64,000 nucleotides of DNA from Hymenobacter guriensis (GCF_015773195.1 NZ_JADWYK010000001.1:496001-560000), one strand, 5' to 3'. Positions 49,746 to 60,155 are shown, counted from the first letter of the stretch. The notes: generated from the sequence alone by a model not told the origin. Numbers and translations are program-made.

Positions 49746-51758
49746 ATGATACTACGTGTACTTTCTCTTACCGGCCTGGCCCTGAGCCTGGGTTTCGCGG
49801 CGGCCCAATCAGCCCACGCGCAGGCCGACCCCATTAAATTCGGCAAGCTCGAGCTGAAAGAATTTGACGCGAAAAACTTTGCGGCCGATACCGCCGCCGA
49901 AGCCGTGGTGATGGCCGATTACGGCCGGACGCACTTTGAGTATGCGCAGAACGACTTTAAAGTGGTGTTTGAACGCACCACGCGAATTAAAATTCTTAAA
50001 AAGTCGGGCTACGACTGGGCTACGGTTAAAATCCCCCTGTATAAGACCAACGGCAACGAAGAGCGGGTCGGCGGCCTGCGCGGCTTCACCTACAACCTGG
50101 TGAATGGCCAGCTGGTAAAGGAAAAGCTGGAGTCGACGGGCATATTTACGGAGCAGCAGGATGCCAACCGCTCCACCCGCAAGTTTACCCTGCCCAACGT
50201 GAAGGAAGGCTCCGTGGTGGAATACACCTACATGGTGTCGTCGGATTTCCTCTTCAACCTGCAGGACTGGCAGTTTCAGCGCTCCATTCCGGTGCGCTGG
50301 AGCGAGTACCGGGTCAGCATCCCGGAATATTTCGACTACCGCCTGTCGATGCAGGGCTACGAGCCCCTGGAAGTAAGCGAGCAGAGCTCCGGCACGGTTC
50401 AGTTTACGATACGGGACCGGAATGAAATGGAAACCGTAACCCCGTCCACCAAAATCTACCGCTGGGCCATGAAGGACGTGCCGGCTTTCCGCCAGGAGCC
50501 CTTCATTACCACGGTGCAGGATTACGTGGCCCGGGTCGATTTTGAGCTCAAAGGCACCCGCTTTCCCCAGCAGGGCTACACGCAGCAGATGGGCAGCTGG
50601 ACCAAAATCAACTCGGAGCTGCTCACGGCCGACAACTTTGGCGCCCAGATCGGCCGTACCGGCTTTCTGAAAGCGGAAATGGCGGCCATCATGGCCAAGC
50701 ACACCGAGCCCCTGGCCCGCGCGGCCGCCGTGCACCAGCTGGTGCGCACCAATATGCAGTACAACGACCACGACCGGATGTATAGCAACGGCGTGCGGAA
50801 GGCCTACGAGCTGCACAGCGGCACGGCCGCCGACATTAACCTGCTGCTGATTGGGCTGCTGCGCGACGCGGGCCTGACGGCCACGCCCGTTATCCTGAGC
50901 ACCCGCGACAACGGCCGCCTGGACATAGCTTCGCCGATGGTGAGCCGCTGCAACTACGTGCTGGCAGCCGTGACGCTGCCCGGCCAAACCCAGCCCCTGC
51001 TGCTGGATGCCACCCAGAAGCAAGCCGACTTTGGCATGCTGCCGGAGCGCGTGCTCAACACCCAGGGCCATCTGGTAACCGAGAAAAACCTAGAAGACCA
51101 CTGGCTGACTATCAGCTCGCCTCAGCGCTACGTGCACTTCCAGACGGCGCAGCTGCAGCTGGACAGCCGGGGCGGCTGGAAAGGCAAAATCCACGACGAG
51201 CGCGGCGGCTACCAGGCCCTCAACGCCCGGGCCACGCTGCAACGGCTGGGCGAGAAGAAGTACATCGAAACCACCTACATCAAAGGCAATGAAGGCTGGT
51301 CGGTGCCCAAGTACACGGTGCAGCAGGCCGATGCGCTGGCCAAGCCGCTGGCCATTGACATGGAAGTGGAGGTAGCCGGGGACAATGAGCCCGCGGGCAC
51401 GATTTACCTCAGCCCCATGCAGAACTTTGGGGAAGATGAAAACCCGTTCCGCCTGGCCGACCGCCGCTTTCCGGTTGATTTTGGCGCCGGCCACGACGAG
51501 ACGCTCATGCTGACCTTCACCCTGCCCGAAGGCTACGAAGTGGAAGAGCTGCCCAAAAACACGGCCGTATCCCTGCCCGACAACGGCGGCCGCTTCCAGT
51601 ACCTGATAAACCCAACGGCGGGCGGCCTGCAGGTGGTGAGCCGCATTTCCTTTACCAAGGCCGCTTACTCGGCTGAGGAGTACGCCAGCCTGCGCGAGTT
51701 CTACAGCCTGATCGTGGCCAAGCACGCCGAGCGCATCGTCCTGAAAAAGAAATCCTAA
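49746..51758 (+). CDS. DUF3857/transglutaminase-like protein, catalytic Cys missing (second paralog)
   Basis: Close paralog of the preceding gene (shared IKFGK, YNLVNGQLV, FLFNLQDWQFQRSIP, PVDFGAGHDET). Signal peptide ends AHAQA. The transglutaminase position reads GTAADINLLLIGLL, with Ala at about residue 361 in place of Cys. 670 residues. Ends 1 base before the third gene's ATG, so the three are one operon. Confidence 0.8.
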   Translation: MILRVLSLTGLALSLGFAAAQSAHAQADPIKFGKLELKEFDAKNFAADTAAEAVVMADYGRTHFEYAQNDFKVVFERTTRIKILKKSGYDWATVKIPLYKTNGNEERVGGLRGFTYNLVNGQLVKEKLESTGIFTEQQDANRSTRKFTLPNVKEGSVVEYTYMVSSDFLFNLQDWQFQRSIPVRWSEYRVSIPEYFDYRLSMQGYEPLEVSEQSSGTVQFTIRDRNEMETVTPSTKIYRWAMKDVPAFRQEPFITTVQDYVARVDFELKGTRFPQQGYTQQMGSWTKINSELLTADNFGAQIGRTGFLKAEMAAIMAKHTEPLARAAAVHQLVRTNMQYNDHDRMYSNGVRKAYELHSGTAADINLLLIGLLRDAGLTATPVILSTRDNGRLDIASPMVSRCNYVLAAVTLPGQTQPLLLDATQKQADFGMLPERVLNTQGHLVTEKNLEDHWLTISSPQRYVHFQTAQLQLDSRGGWKGKIHDERGGYQALNARATLQRLGEKKYIETTYIKGNEGWSVPKYTVQQADALAKPLAIDMEVEVAGDNEPAGTIYLSPMQNFGEDENPFRLADRRFPVDFGAGHDETLMLTFTLPEGYEVEELPKNTAVSLPDNGGRFQYLINPTAGGLQVVSRISFTKAAYSAEEYASLREFYSLIVAKHAERIVLKKKS

Positions 51759-51759
51759 G

Positions 51760-53694
51760 ATGAAAGGCTTCTGCTTACTGCCCGCCGCGCTGCTGGCCGC
51801 TACGGCCGCCTGGGCCGGCGCTCCGCCCAAATACCCGGCCGCTACCATTCCCGAGGCCCTGCGCGAAAACGCCCACGCCGTGGTGCGCCTCTACGACCAG
51901 ACGTTCACGGTGAAGTCGGCGGGGCAGGCGGTGAATACGCTGCGCTACGCCATTACCATTCTGGATGCCGACGGCGACGACTACGCCGTGGACCAGGTCG
52001 ACTACGACAAGTTCAAGAGTATCAACTACCTGAAAGGCGCCGTGTACGATGCCGAGGGCAAGCTGCTGCGTACCTTGCGCTCCGCCGACGTGCGCGACGT
52101 GAGCATCACCTCCGATATCAGCATTGCCGAGGACAACCGCGCCCGCATTGCCAACCTGCAGCAGGGCCGCTACCCCTACACGGTGGAGTTCGAGGAGGAG
52201 TACACCACGTCCAACACCCTGTTTTACCCCGTCTGGATGCCCGTGCTGGCCACGCACCTGGGCGTGGAACAGTCGCAGTTTCGGGTGAAGATGCCCGCCA
52301 GCCTGCCGGCCCTCCGCTACCGCGAGGTAAACCTACCGGCGGGCAGCCAGGACAAGCAAACCACCGAAGGCAACTACACGGTGCACGCCTGGAGCATCGC
52401 CAATGTGCCGGCCTTCGAGCCTGAGTCGTACAGCCTGCCGCTGCGGGAGCTGCTGCCGGCCGTGTATACCGCCCCGGCCACCTTCGAGGTGCAGAACCAC
52501 GCCGGCGACCTGACGTCCTGGGAAGGATTCGGCAAGTGGGAGTACCAGCTGAACGAAGGCCGGGGCGAGCTGCCGGCCACCCAGCTTACGCGCATGCAGG
52601 AACTGGCCCAACGCGTGCCCGACGTGCGCGAGCGGGTGCGGCAGGTGTACGAGTATCTGCAGGCCAATACCCGCTACATTTCCATTCAGCTGGGCCTGGG
52701 CGGCTGGCAGACGATTCCGGCCACCGAGGTAGCGGCCAAAGGCTACGGCGACTGCAAAGCCCTGTCGAACTACGGCATGGCTTTGCTGAAAGCGGCCGGC
52801 GTGCCCGCCTACTGCGCCCTGGCCGGGGCCGACCGCCCGGACATCCGGACGGACTTTCCCAGCAACCAGTTCAACCACATGATCTTGTGCGTGCCCCTGC
52901 AACAGGCTGCCCGCGTCGATACCGTGTGGCTGGAATGCACGTCGCAAACTACGCCCTTCAACTACCTGAGCGACTTTACGGCCGGGCGCCACGTGCTGCT
53001 GCTCACGCCGGCGGGCGGCAAGCTGGTGCGCACCCCGGTGTACAAAGCCACCGACAACACCCAGTTCCGCCGGGCCGAGCTGCGCCTCGATGAGCAGGGC
53101 AACGCCACCGCCACGGTGCGCACCCGCACGGCCGCTCTGCAGCAGGACGATCTGGCCCAGGTGTTTCACAACCTCACGCCCGATGACCAGAAAAAGCGCG
53201 CCTACCGTCAGATTTCCGTACCCAGCTTCACCATCAGCCGCTACACCCTCAAGACCGGGGCCACGCTGCCGGTACCGGTGATGGTGGAAAACCTGGAGCT
53301 GAGTTTGCCCCGCTACGCCACCGTGAGCGGCAAGCGGGTGTTTGTGGTGCCCAACGTGCTCAACCAATCGGGGGCGCCGGCGCCGCAGCTGGGCGAGCGG
53401 AAAACGGACGTGTGGCAGAGCTTTGCCTACCTCGATGCCGATACCGTGCAGCTGAAAACCCCGGCTGGCTTCCGGCCCGAAAACTTACCGGCCCCCGTGC
53501 AGGTTTCCACGGCGTTCGGCACGTACTCGGCCCAGCATCAGGCCCTGCCCGACGGTACCATTCAGTATATTCGTCGGTTGCAGATGAACCGGGGGCGCTT
53601 TCCCAAGGCCGACTACCCCGCTTACCTGGATTTTCGCCGCCGCATCAATAAAGCCGACAAAACTCCGTTGGTGTTCCTGAAAAACGACGTCTGA
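51760..53694 (+). CDS. DUF3857/transglutaminase-like protein with intact Cys
   Basis: Third member of the operon. Signal peptide ends near AWAGA. DUF3857 domain about 60-220, then a transglutaminase core with the active-site segment GYGDCKALSNYGMALL (Cys332), a VPAYCALAG strand, and FNHMILCVPL carrying the His. It is thus the only one of the three with the expected nucleophile. Perhaps acts on envelope proteins or peptides; substrate unknown. A strong terminator follows. Confidence 0.82.
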   Translation: MKGFCLLPAALLAATAAWAGAPPKYPAATIPEALRENAHAVVRLYDQTFTVKSAGQAVNTLRYAITILDADGDDYAVDQVDYDKFKSINYLKGAVYDAEGKLLRTLRSADVRDVSITSDISIAEDNRARIANLQQGRYPYTVEFEEEYTTSNTLFYPVWMPVLATHLGVEQSQFRVKMPASLPALRYREVNLPAGSQDKQTTEGNYTVHAWSIANVPAFEPESYSLPLRELLPAVYTAPATFEVQNHAGDLTSWEGFGKWEYQLNEGRGELPATQLTRMQELAQRVPDVRERVRQVYEYLQANTRYISIQLGLGGWQTIPATEVAAKGYGDCKALSNYGMALLKAAGVPAYCALAGADRPDIRTDFPSNQFNHMILCVPLQQAARVDTVWLECTSQTTPFNYLSDFTAGRHVLLLTPAGGKLVRTPVYKATDNTQFRRAELRLDEQGNATATVRTRTAALQQDDLAQVFHNLTPDDQKKRAYRQISVPSFTISRYTLKTGATLPVPVMVENLELSLPRYATVSGKRVFVVPNVLNQSGAPAPQLGERKTDVWQSFAYLDADTVQLKTPAGFRPENLPAPVQVSTAFGTYSAQHQALPDGTIQYIRRLQMNRGRFPKADYPAYLDFRRRINKADKTPLVFLKNDV

Positions 53695-53726
53695 GGGCTT
53701 TGCCGCCAGCTTGCCACAGCGTTGTT

Positions 53727-53769
53727 CCAGCCCATTTCTCCTCGTGAGAAATGGGCTGGTTTATTTTTG
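53727..53769 (+). terminator. Intrinsic terminator after DUF3857 operon
   Basis: Perfect 14-bp stem CCAGCCCATTTCTC (53727-53740)/GAGAAATGGGCTGG (53746-53759), 5-base loop, then TTTATTTTT. Confidence 0.92.
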
Positions 53770-53871
53770 GTCCGCTTCGTCGGCTACCCAAGCTGATTGC
53801 CGGAATACCCGGCAGGAAAATCAGGGCTAATTCCGTACTTTCAAGGCCCTCTTGCTACTGGCCTGCTGCTG

Positions 53872-56800
53872 ATGCTTTTTTCTGCTTTCTATTCGTCTCC
53901 CCGGCGCGCTGTACGGCGGCTGGCCGGGGCCGGTGCGCTGCTGTTGCTGAGCGTATCCGCCTCCCACGCCCAGCGGGTGCTGTGGGCCGATGCACCATCG
54001 GCCGCGGCCGTTAGTCACCCGGTGGTGCAGCGTTTGGGCAGCTACCGGCCCGTGAACGTACAGCTGACGGCCCTGCGCCAGGTGCTGGCCGCCGCACCCT
54101 CGGCGGAAACCGCCGCGCGCCGCAGCTCAGCCGCTACCGTTATAGCCCTGCCATTGCCCAACGGCACGTCCGGCCGCTTCCAGCTGACGACGGTGCCGGT
54201 GCTGCCCGCCGCGCTGGCAGCCCGCTTTCCGCAGATAGTCACCTACGCCGGCCAGGGCATCGACGACCCCACGGCCACCGTGCGGCTGGATGTAACGCCC
54301 GCGGGCCTGCACGCCCAGATTCTGTCGGCCTCCGGCACGGTGTACATCGACCCGGCCGGCGCGGCCACCCACGTGGTGTACGACCGTTCGACCCTGACCG
54401 GTGCAGCCCCGGTGTGCTACGCAACGGGTAGCCGCGCTACCACCCAGCCCCGGACGGCCCGGCCCCAGGCCACCGGCGAGCAGCTCCGCACCTACCGCAT
54501 TGCCGTGGCCTGCACCGGGGAATATGCGCGGGTAAAAGGCGGCACCGTAGCGGGCGCGCTGGCGGGCATTACTACCTCTATCAACCGGGTAAGCGGCATC
54601 TACGAAAGAGAACTGGCCATCCGCCTGCAGCTGGTCGACAACGAAGAAACGCTCATTTACCTCGACCCGGCCACGGACCCGTATTCCAACGAAGTGGACG
54701 ACGCGGCCCTGAACACCAACCAGCGCATCATCGACGAAAAAATCGGGGCCGCCAGCTACGATATCGGCCACCTGTTCTGCACCGCCGATGGGGGGCTGGC
54801 CTCGATGGCCGTGGTCTGCGAAAACGGCTACAAAGCCCAAGGCGGAACCGGCCTGCCCAACCCCTCCGGCGACGCCTTCGATGTGGACTTCGTGGCCCAC
54901 GAAATCGGCCATCAGTTTGGAGCCAGTCATACCTTCAACGGCACGGCGGGCAACTGCGCGGGCGGCAACCGCGAAAGCACTACGGCCTATGAGCCGGGCA
55001 GCGGTACCACCATTATGGCCTACGCGGGCATCTGCGCCCCCCAGAACCTGCAGGCCAACTCCGACCCCTATTTCCACGCTATCAGTCTGGACGAAATCAG
55101 CACGTTTACGGCCTCGGGCTCGGGTAGTGCCTGCCCGGCTCTTACCAGCACGGCCAACCACGCGCCCACGGCCTCGGCCGGCAGCCGCTACGTGCTGCCC
55201 ATCGGCACCCCGTTTACGCTTACCGGCGCGGGCTCCGACGTGGATGGCAACATCCTGACGTACTGCTGGGAACAGTTCGACAAGGGCGCCGCCGGCGCGC
55301 CTACCGCGCCCCGCGGTAGTGCGCCTATTTTCCGGTCCTTTGCTCCAACGACCAGCCCAACCCGCACGTTTCCGAACCTCGCCGACCTGCTGAGCAATAC
55401 CACGCGCGTAGGGGAAGTGCTGCCTTCCTACGCCCGGCGGATGGTTTTTCGGCTCACTACCCGCGACAACCGGGGCGGCTTCGCCGCCGACACTGTGCTG
55501 CTGCCCGTAGTCAGTACGGCCGGCCCGTTTCTGGTGACGGAGCCCGCCGCCGCGCAGACGTGGCTGGCGGGCGCTCCGCAGCGCGTTGCCTGGGACGTGG
55601 CCCGCACCAATCAGGCTCCCATTAACACGCAGCTGGTGGATATCCTGCTTTCCACCGACGGGGGCCAGACCTTCCCCATCACGCTGGCGGCCGGCACACC
55701 CAACGACGGCGCCCAGCTGGTTACCATTCCGGCCAATACGCCAGCCACTATGCAGGCCCGCATCAAAGTGGCGGCCGTGGGCAACATCTATTTCGATATT
55801 TCAAACCAGAACAGCACGATTGAGGTGCCAACTGCCGCTACGTTTGCCCTGAGCCGCGGGGGCGAAAGTGCCGAATTATCGTCCTGCCCCGGCACTACTA
55901 TCACGACCAATCTGGTACTGACGGCGCTGCAGGGCTTCTCGGGTGGCATCACGCTAGCGGCCAGCGGGCTGCCGGCAGGCGCCACGGCCAGCTTTTCGCC
56001 CGCCAGCGTCGCGTCCTTCGGCCCGGTCCAGCTCACGCTCACCACGCCGGCTTCCCTCGCTACGGGCACCTATTCGGCCACCATAACCGCCACCGCTGGC
56101 AGCCAGACCCGCACCCAGACCTTCAGCTTTCGGATTCTGACGGCCGTTACCGCCGCGCCTGCCCTGAAGGCCCCGGCCACCAGCGCCACCAGCGTGTCGG
56201 ATCTGCCCGTATTCAATTGGTCGGCTGTTGCCAATGCTACCAGCTACGAGCTCCAGGTAGCGACGGAAGCGACCTTCGCGCAGCCCGTTTTTACGCAGGC
56301 GGGTATCAGCGGCACCAGTTTCACGCTGCCCACGGCGCTTACGGCCGGCACCACGTATTTCTGGCGCGCGCGGGGCAACAACGCCTCGTGCAGTAATGGC
56401 CCTTTTTCGGAGGCTGCCAGCTTCAGCGTCGGTACCATTGACTGTCAGACGTTCGTCAGCACGGATGTGCCCAAGGTGCTGGGCGCGGCGGCGGTAGCCA
56501 CGGTTTCCTCTACCGTGGTGGTTGAAAGCGCCGACAAAGTGGCGGATGTGAATGTGCGCAACCTGGCCATTACCTATCCCGATGTATCGGAGTTGATTGT
56601 GGCGCTTACCTCCCCCACCGGGCAGCGCGTGGTGTTGGCTACCGGAGCCTGCGCCGGTACCAGTGGCGTGCAGGTTTCCTTCGACGATCAGGCCACGGCC
56701 GCCGTGGCCTGTCCGCTCTCCAGCAATGCCAGCGCTAAGCCTGCCAACCCGCTTTCTGCCCTGCAGGGCCTCTCCGCCAACGGCACCTGGACGCTGACGG

Positions 56801-57156
56801 TGCAGGACCAAAGCAACACGCTGGGCGGCAGCCTGCAGGCCTGGACGCTGGAGCTATGCACCATCCGCAACACGGCCACAGCCACCACCACGGCCAGCGC
56901 GCTGGCGGGCGTATCGGTTTTCCCGAACCCCGGCCCCGGCGAGTTCCAGCTTTTGCTCGATAACGCCCGGCGTGGCACGGTGCAGGTACAGGTGCTTGAT
57001 GCCGTAGGGCGCGAAATCAGCCGCGAAACTTTTGCTAAGCCTGGCACCCGCGTGCAGCGCCCTCTGCTGCTCCTGGCCCAGCCAGCCGGCCTCTACCTGG
57101 TGCGCGTACAGATTGACAAGGCCGCCCCAGTCACGCTTCGACTGACGAAGCTGTAA
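53872..57156 (+). CDS. Secreted reprolysin-type metalloprotease with T9SS tail
   Basis: Large exported zinc protease. I chose the ATG at 53872, which starts a signal peptide ending ASHAQ. Propeptide-like region to about 200, then the catalytic domain with HEIGHQFGASH (residues 343-353), the extended HExxHxxGxxH motif of M12/reprolysin enzymes. Then come Ig-like and fibronectin type III-like regions, a P/Homo-B proprotein convertase domain (FVSTDVPKVLG, LIVALTSPTGQRV), and a C-terminal type IX sorting domain (SVFPNPGPGEFQL, GLYLVRV). Likely cell-surface or secreted via T9SS. 1094 residues. Confidence 0.88.
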   Translation: MLFSAFYSSPRRAVRRLAGAGALLLLSVSASHAQRVLWADAPSAAAVSHPVVQRLGSYRPVNVQLTALRQVLAAAPSAETAARRSSAATVIALPLPNGTSGRFQLTTVPVLPAALAARFPQIVTYAGQGIDDPTATVRLDVTPAGLHAQILSASGTVYIDPAGAATHVVYDRSTLTGAAPVCYATGSRATTQPRTARPQATGEQLRTYRIAVACTGEYARVKGGTVAGALAGITTSINRVSGIYERELAIRLQLVDNEETLIYLDPATDPYSNEVDDAALNTNQRIIDEKIGAASYDIGHLFCTADGGLASMAVVCENGYKAQGGTGLPNPSGDAFDVDFVAHEIGHQFGASHTFNGTAGNCAGGNRESTTAYEPGSGTTIMAYAGICAPQNLQANSDPYFHAISLDEISTFTASGSGSACPALTSTANHAPTASAGSRYVLPIGTPFTLTGAGSDVDGNILTYCWEQFDKGAAGAPTAPRGSAPIFRSFAPTTSPTRTFPNLADLLSNTTRVGEVLPSYARRMVFRLTTRDNRGGFAADTVLLPVVSTAGPFLVTEPAAAQTWLAGAPQRVAWDVARTNQAPINTQLVDILLSTDGGQTFPITLAAGTPNDGAQLVTIPANTPATMQARIKVAAVGNIYFDISNQNSTIEVPTAATFALSRGGESAELSSCPGTTITTNLVLTALQGFSGGITLAASGLPAGATASFSPASVASFGPVQLTLTTPASLATGTYSATITATAGSQTRTQTFSFRILTAVTAAPALKAPATSATSVSDLPVFNWSAVANATSYELQVATEATFAQPVFTQAGISGTSFTLPTALTAGTTYFWRARGNNASCSNGPFSEAASFSVGTIDCQTFVSTDVPKVLGAAAVATVSSTVVVESADKVADVNVRNLAITYPDVSELIVALTSPTGQRVVLATGACAGTSGVQVSFDDQATAAVACPLSSNASAKPANPLSALQGLSANGTWTLTVQDQSNTLGGSLQAWTLELCTIRNTATATTTASALAGVSVFPNPGPGEFQLLLDNARRGTVQVQVLDAVGREISRETFAKPGTRVQRPLLLLAQPAGLYLVRVQIDKAAPVTLRLTKL

Positions 57157-57171
57157 GCAACGGTACCGTAG

Positions 57172-59310
57172 CTAGAAGCGGTAGCGCAGCTGGGCTTTCA
57201 CCTCGGAGCGCTCCGGCCCCTGAATTTCCTCCAACCCTGAGCCCACGGTGGCTACGTCGCGGAAGCGGGTGGTGGCGTAGCGCACCCAGAGCGTGAGGTG
57301 ACGGCTCAGGCGGCCCTCGGCCAGCAAGTACATGCGCGTGCCCCGCCCGTAGAGGCCCGGCACCGAAAACGCGTACAGCACGTCCTGCTCAAACACATAC
57401 TGGCGGGTGTCGTAGTCGTCGGTATCGAAGAGAGCGTAGCGGGCCGTGAGGCGCAGCGGGCGGCCGATGGCCACGGAAGCGTCCTGCGCCAGCAGAAAGC
57501 CGGTGCGCCAAGGCCCCTCGGCCTCGCGGTAGCGGGTGCCCTGCACGCGGGTACGCAGGCTGAAGATGGGCGTCACATCGGCGTTGTAGTAGCCTAGGAT
57601 GCTGCGGCGCACGGTGGGCTCGGGTAGCGGCAGCAGGCGCGAGGGGTCGGTGTCGAAGTCGTAGGGCTTTACGCGGGTGCGCACCTGCACGTAGAGGGTG
57701 CTGGTCTTGGTGGGCGCAAACGTGAGCCGCGCCAGCCAGTCGTGGCCCTGGGAAGGAGCCCCGACCCGGTATTTCAGCCACGGAAACCGAAACTGGTCGT
57801 AGTACGCCGACAGCTCCCAGCGCGCCACGGGCCGCACTTTCAGCCCCATGTACAGGCCGGTTTCGTTGATGTTGCGGGTGTTTTCGCTGAGGGCATTGCC
57901 GTAGAACGTGTGAAAGTCCCGGTCGTAGTGGCGGTAGAGCACCGAGGCATCCACGTTCGAGGCCAGACTCACGAGCAGGCCGTTGATGGTGCCGAGGCCG
58001 CCGCTGGCCGAGCGGGCCGTTTCGCCGAAGAAGTTCACGTTACCGCGCCCGTAGCTGTAATTTACGCTCACGGCCGTATTAGTACGTCCCCGAAACTCGT
58101 AGGCATTGTACAGTTCCGGCTGGCGCTGCAACGCTTTATCATAAACCGTATGCACGGCCGTTAGGCCCGCCGTGAAGCTACCGTCACGGTTGGCGTAGTT
58201 TAGGTTGCCGCCCCCGATGGTTTCGCGCAGCTGCTTGCGGTTGGCCAGTTCCGAGGCCGTGCGGTGAAAGCCCGTGAGCAGCACGCCTGAGGAAAACTCA
58301 TCGAACTCGGCCAGGGTATCGGTAGCGGCCTGCACGTTGGCATCCACCCGCTTGCGGGAGCCGAACACCGTGGCCTGCAGGCCCCGCGCCATCGTTACGG
58401 TAGCCGCCGCGCCCCGGAAAAACGTGCTTTCCAGCACTGAGGAATACGGCCGCACGCCCAGGGAGCTGCGCCGCAGGGAAGTAATGGTTTCGGCCCCCTT
58501 ACCCACCTGCAGCCCCGAGGACAGCAGCAAGCCCTGCCCAAACTGCAACTGGTAGTCGCCCAGAGCCAGGGTTTTCAGCCGGCCCCGCTCCTGCACCACG
58601 AAATGCGCCGAAAGGTAGTCGGCGCCGTAGCGACGGGCGGCGGGGTTCCACACGAACTGCTCGCCGGCATCCTTCTCAGCTACGAACCCCAGGCTGAAGT
58701 CGCGGGTGTGGCTGGTGCGGTAGCGGATCAGGAGCTTATCGGGGGAGCCCAGGTAGCGGCTGCTGAGGCCGCCGCTGCTGGTTGTATCGGGGGCGGTGTA
58801 GCCCTGGCGCTGCTGCAGCACCCGCTCGTAGCGAATGAACAGAGCATTGTTGTCTTCCTGCAGAATGCGCTGCCAGAGCGGACCGCGGGTGCCGTTGGGG
58901 TTCACGTTCACCACCGTCACGAAGGGGGCCACGCGGTAGATGGCGCGCAGATCCAGTCCCGGAATCGTCTGGAGCTCATAAATGCTAAGCAGCGGCCCGA
59001 ACTCCTGGCGGTGCTGTAGCAGGGCGGCAATCTGGGACTCGGAAAGCAGCAGCAGGGACCGAAGCTCCTCGGCCGTGGCCGTGTTCAGGTTGAGGGGCGT
59101 CTGGTAGAGCTGTACCAGGGTTTCGTAGAGGTCTTCGTAGGGTACCTGGTCGCTCTGGGGCTCGGCAAACAGCTCCTGCATCAGCTTGTCGAGGTCGGGC
59201 TGAGGCCGCATGTATTCCTGGGCCTGGGTTTGCGTGGCCCCGCTCAGTAGCAGCAACGTTCCCAGGCAAAAAAGGTAGTGGCTAAAGCCCAGCGTAACGT
59301 TCAGTATCAT
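57172..59310 (-). CDS. Helix-hairpin-helix outer-membrane protein
   Basis: Signal peptide ends TQAQE. Residues 72-118 form two ComEA-like helix-hairpin-helix units (LNLNTATAEELRSLLLLSES, then IYELQTIPGLD). The remaining 580 residues are rich in aromatic and alternating polar strands (SVNYSYGRGNVNFFG) and end with LRYRF, as in beta-barrel proteins. A Bacteroidota family of unknown function, with an HHH domain probably in the periplasm. Convergent with the protease, 15 bases apart. Confidence 0.75.
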   Translation of the reverse strand: MILNVTLGFSHYLFCLGTLLLLSGATQTQAQEYMRPQPDLDKLMQELFAEPQSDQVPYEDLYETLVQLYQTPLNLNTATAEELRSLLLLSESQIAALLQHRQEFGPLLSIYELQTIPGLDLRAIYRVAPFVTVVNVNPNGTRGPLWQRILQEDNNALFIRYERVLQQRQGYTAPDTTSSGGLSSRYLGSPDKLLIRYRTSHTRDFSLGFVAEKDAGEQFVWNPAARRYGADYLSAHFVVQERGRLKTLALGDYQLQFGQGLLLSSGLQVGKGAETITSLRRSSLGVRPYSSVLESTFFRGAAATVTMARGLQATVFGSRKRVDANVQAATDTLAEFDEFSSGVLLTGFHRTASELANRKQLRETIGGGNLNYANRDGSFTAGLTAVHTVYDKALQRQPELYNAYEFRGRTNTAVSVNYSYGRGNVNFFGETARSASGGLGTINGLLVSLASNVDASVLYRHYDRDFHTFYGNALSENTRNINETGLYMGLKVRPVARWELSAYYDQFRFPWLKYRVGAPSQGHDWLARLTFAPTKTSTLYVQVRTRVKPYDFDTDPSRLLPLPEPTVRRSILGYYNADVTPIFSLRTRVQGTRYREAEGPWRTGFLLAQDASVAIGRPLRLTARYALFDTDDYDTRQYVFEQDVLYAFSVPGLYGRGTRMYLLAEGRLSRHLTLWVRYATTRFRDVATVGSGLEEIQGPERSEVKAQLRYRF

Positions 59311-59853
59311 AGCGAGCCAGCTATTACATGAGTAGCGGCACCGGCACCCTGTCCGTTGCCTAAGCCTGCAACCGATAAGAAGAGTTGCCCACGAGTTTGA
59401 GGGGCTGCCAAAGCCGCTGCCACATTCAAGTACATGGGTATTGTAGTGTATAGTTTAGCCACAGCAGGAAGGTAACAGACTCTTCTTCCTGGCACAAGCT
59501 ACACCCAGCAATATTTTGCTACAACGCCGCTGATTTAGAATAGGTAAGGTACTAAAGTGGCCGACACTCCCCTCTCAACTCTTCTGACAATATAATATGT
59601 GAATATAACATGATTATTTATAAAATACTTCACAAATTTTATCTTCCATGTCTATTGATATCAGACACAAGCAACACCCTAAGATAGCCACTAATATTGT
59701 TCTTTTCGTATAATTTATAATTAGTATTATCCTATCAAAGAACAACTATTCATCTTTGTCGCCGGGACGTTGCCCAATTAGGCTGGCCAGCTACAAACAA
59801 CTGCGGTTGCCGAAAAGCATATAGAGTAGGCATATTTGTTAATCCCGTGTTAA
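59311..59853. other. AT-rich intergenic region
   Basis: No gene is supported in 543 bases. The central part (about 59580-59750) is markedly AT-rich in a GC-rich setting and holds no repeat or RNA that I recognise. The 3' end carries the promoter of the small secreted protein. Confidence 0.6.
59807..59838 (+). promoter_or_regulatory. Promoter of the small secreted protein
   Basis: TTG (59807-59809), 21-base spacer, CATATTTG (59831-59838), one mismatch from TAnnTTTG. Spacing fits the Bacteroidota promoter. Confidence 0.55.
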
Positions 59854-60048
59854 GTGAAAAAACTCTCCAAATTTCTTCTCGTGACTACGCTTGCCTTAGC
59901 TGGCATTCTTGGGTCGGCTGCCGGCGACAAAGCGGTTGCTAACATCTTCCCGCACTCCGTAACGAGTGACTGCATCAACGGCGAAATCTGGCATTATGAT
60001 GTTGGTTGGTTTGGTCAGATTCGCAATGAAATCATCATCAAGTGCTAA
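59854..60048 (+). CDS. Small secreted protein, 64 aa (GTG start)
   Basis: Signal-peptide-like N-terminus (KKLSKFLLVTTLALAGILGS), then about 40 residues with two cysteines, the last one the C-terminal residue, which could form a disulfide. No family recognised. Comes from an AT-rich context with its own promoter. Could be a secreted peptide or toxin-like factor, but nothing in the sequence shows that. Confidence 0.55.
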   Translation: MKKLSKFLLVTTLALAGILGSAAGDKAVANIFPHSVTSDCINGEIWHYDVGWFGQIRNEIIIKC

Positions 60049-60155
60049 CTAAATAGGTGCTGAGCGTTGGCACGGCTGCTCTCCGTTGATACAGGGACGC
60101 CCACGACAAGCTACTTTTACCTGTCGTCATCAGCCAACGCTATACAGCCTTTTCG

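Noticed and set aside
49809..51071. 420-residue reverse frame opposite the second DUF3857 gene
   Set aside because: Histidine/glycine/valine-rich antisense translation with no motif, opposite a well-supported gene.
54127..55161. 344-residue reverse frame opposite the metalloprotease
   Set aside because: Antisense to the catalytic domain; composition typical of a shadow frame.
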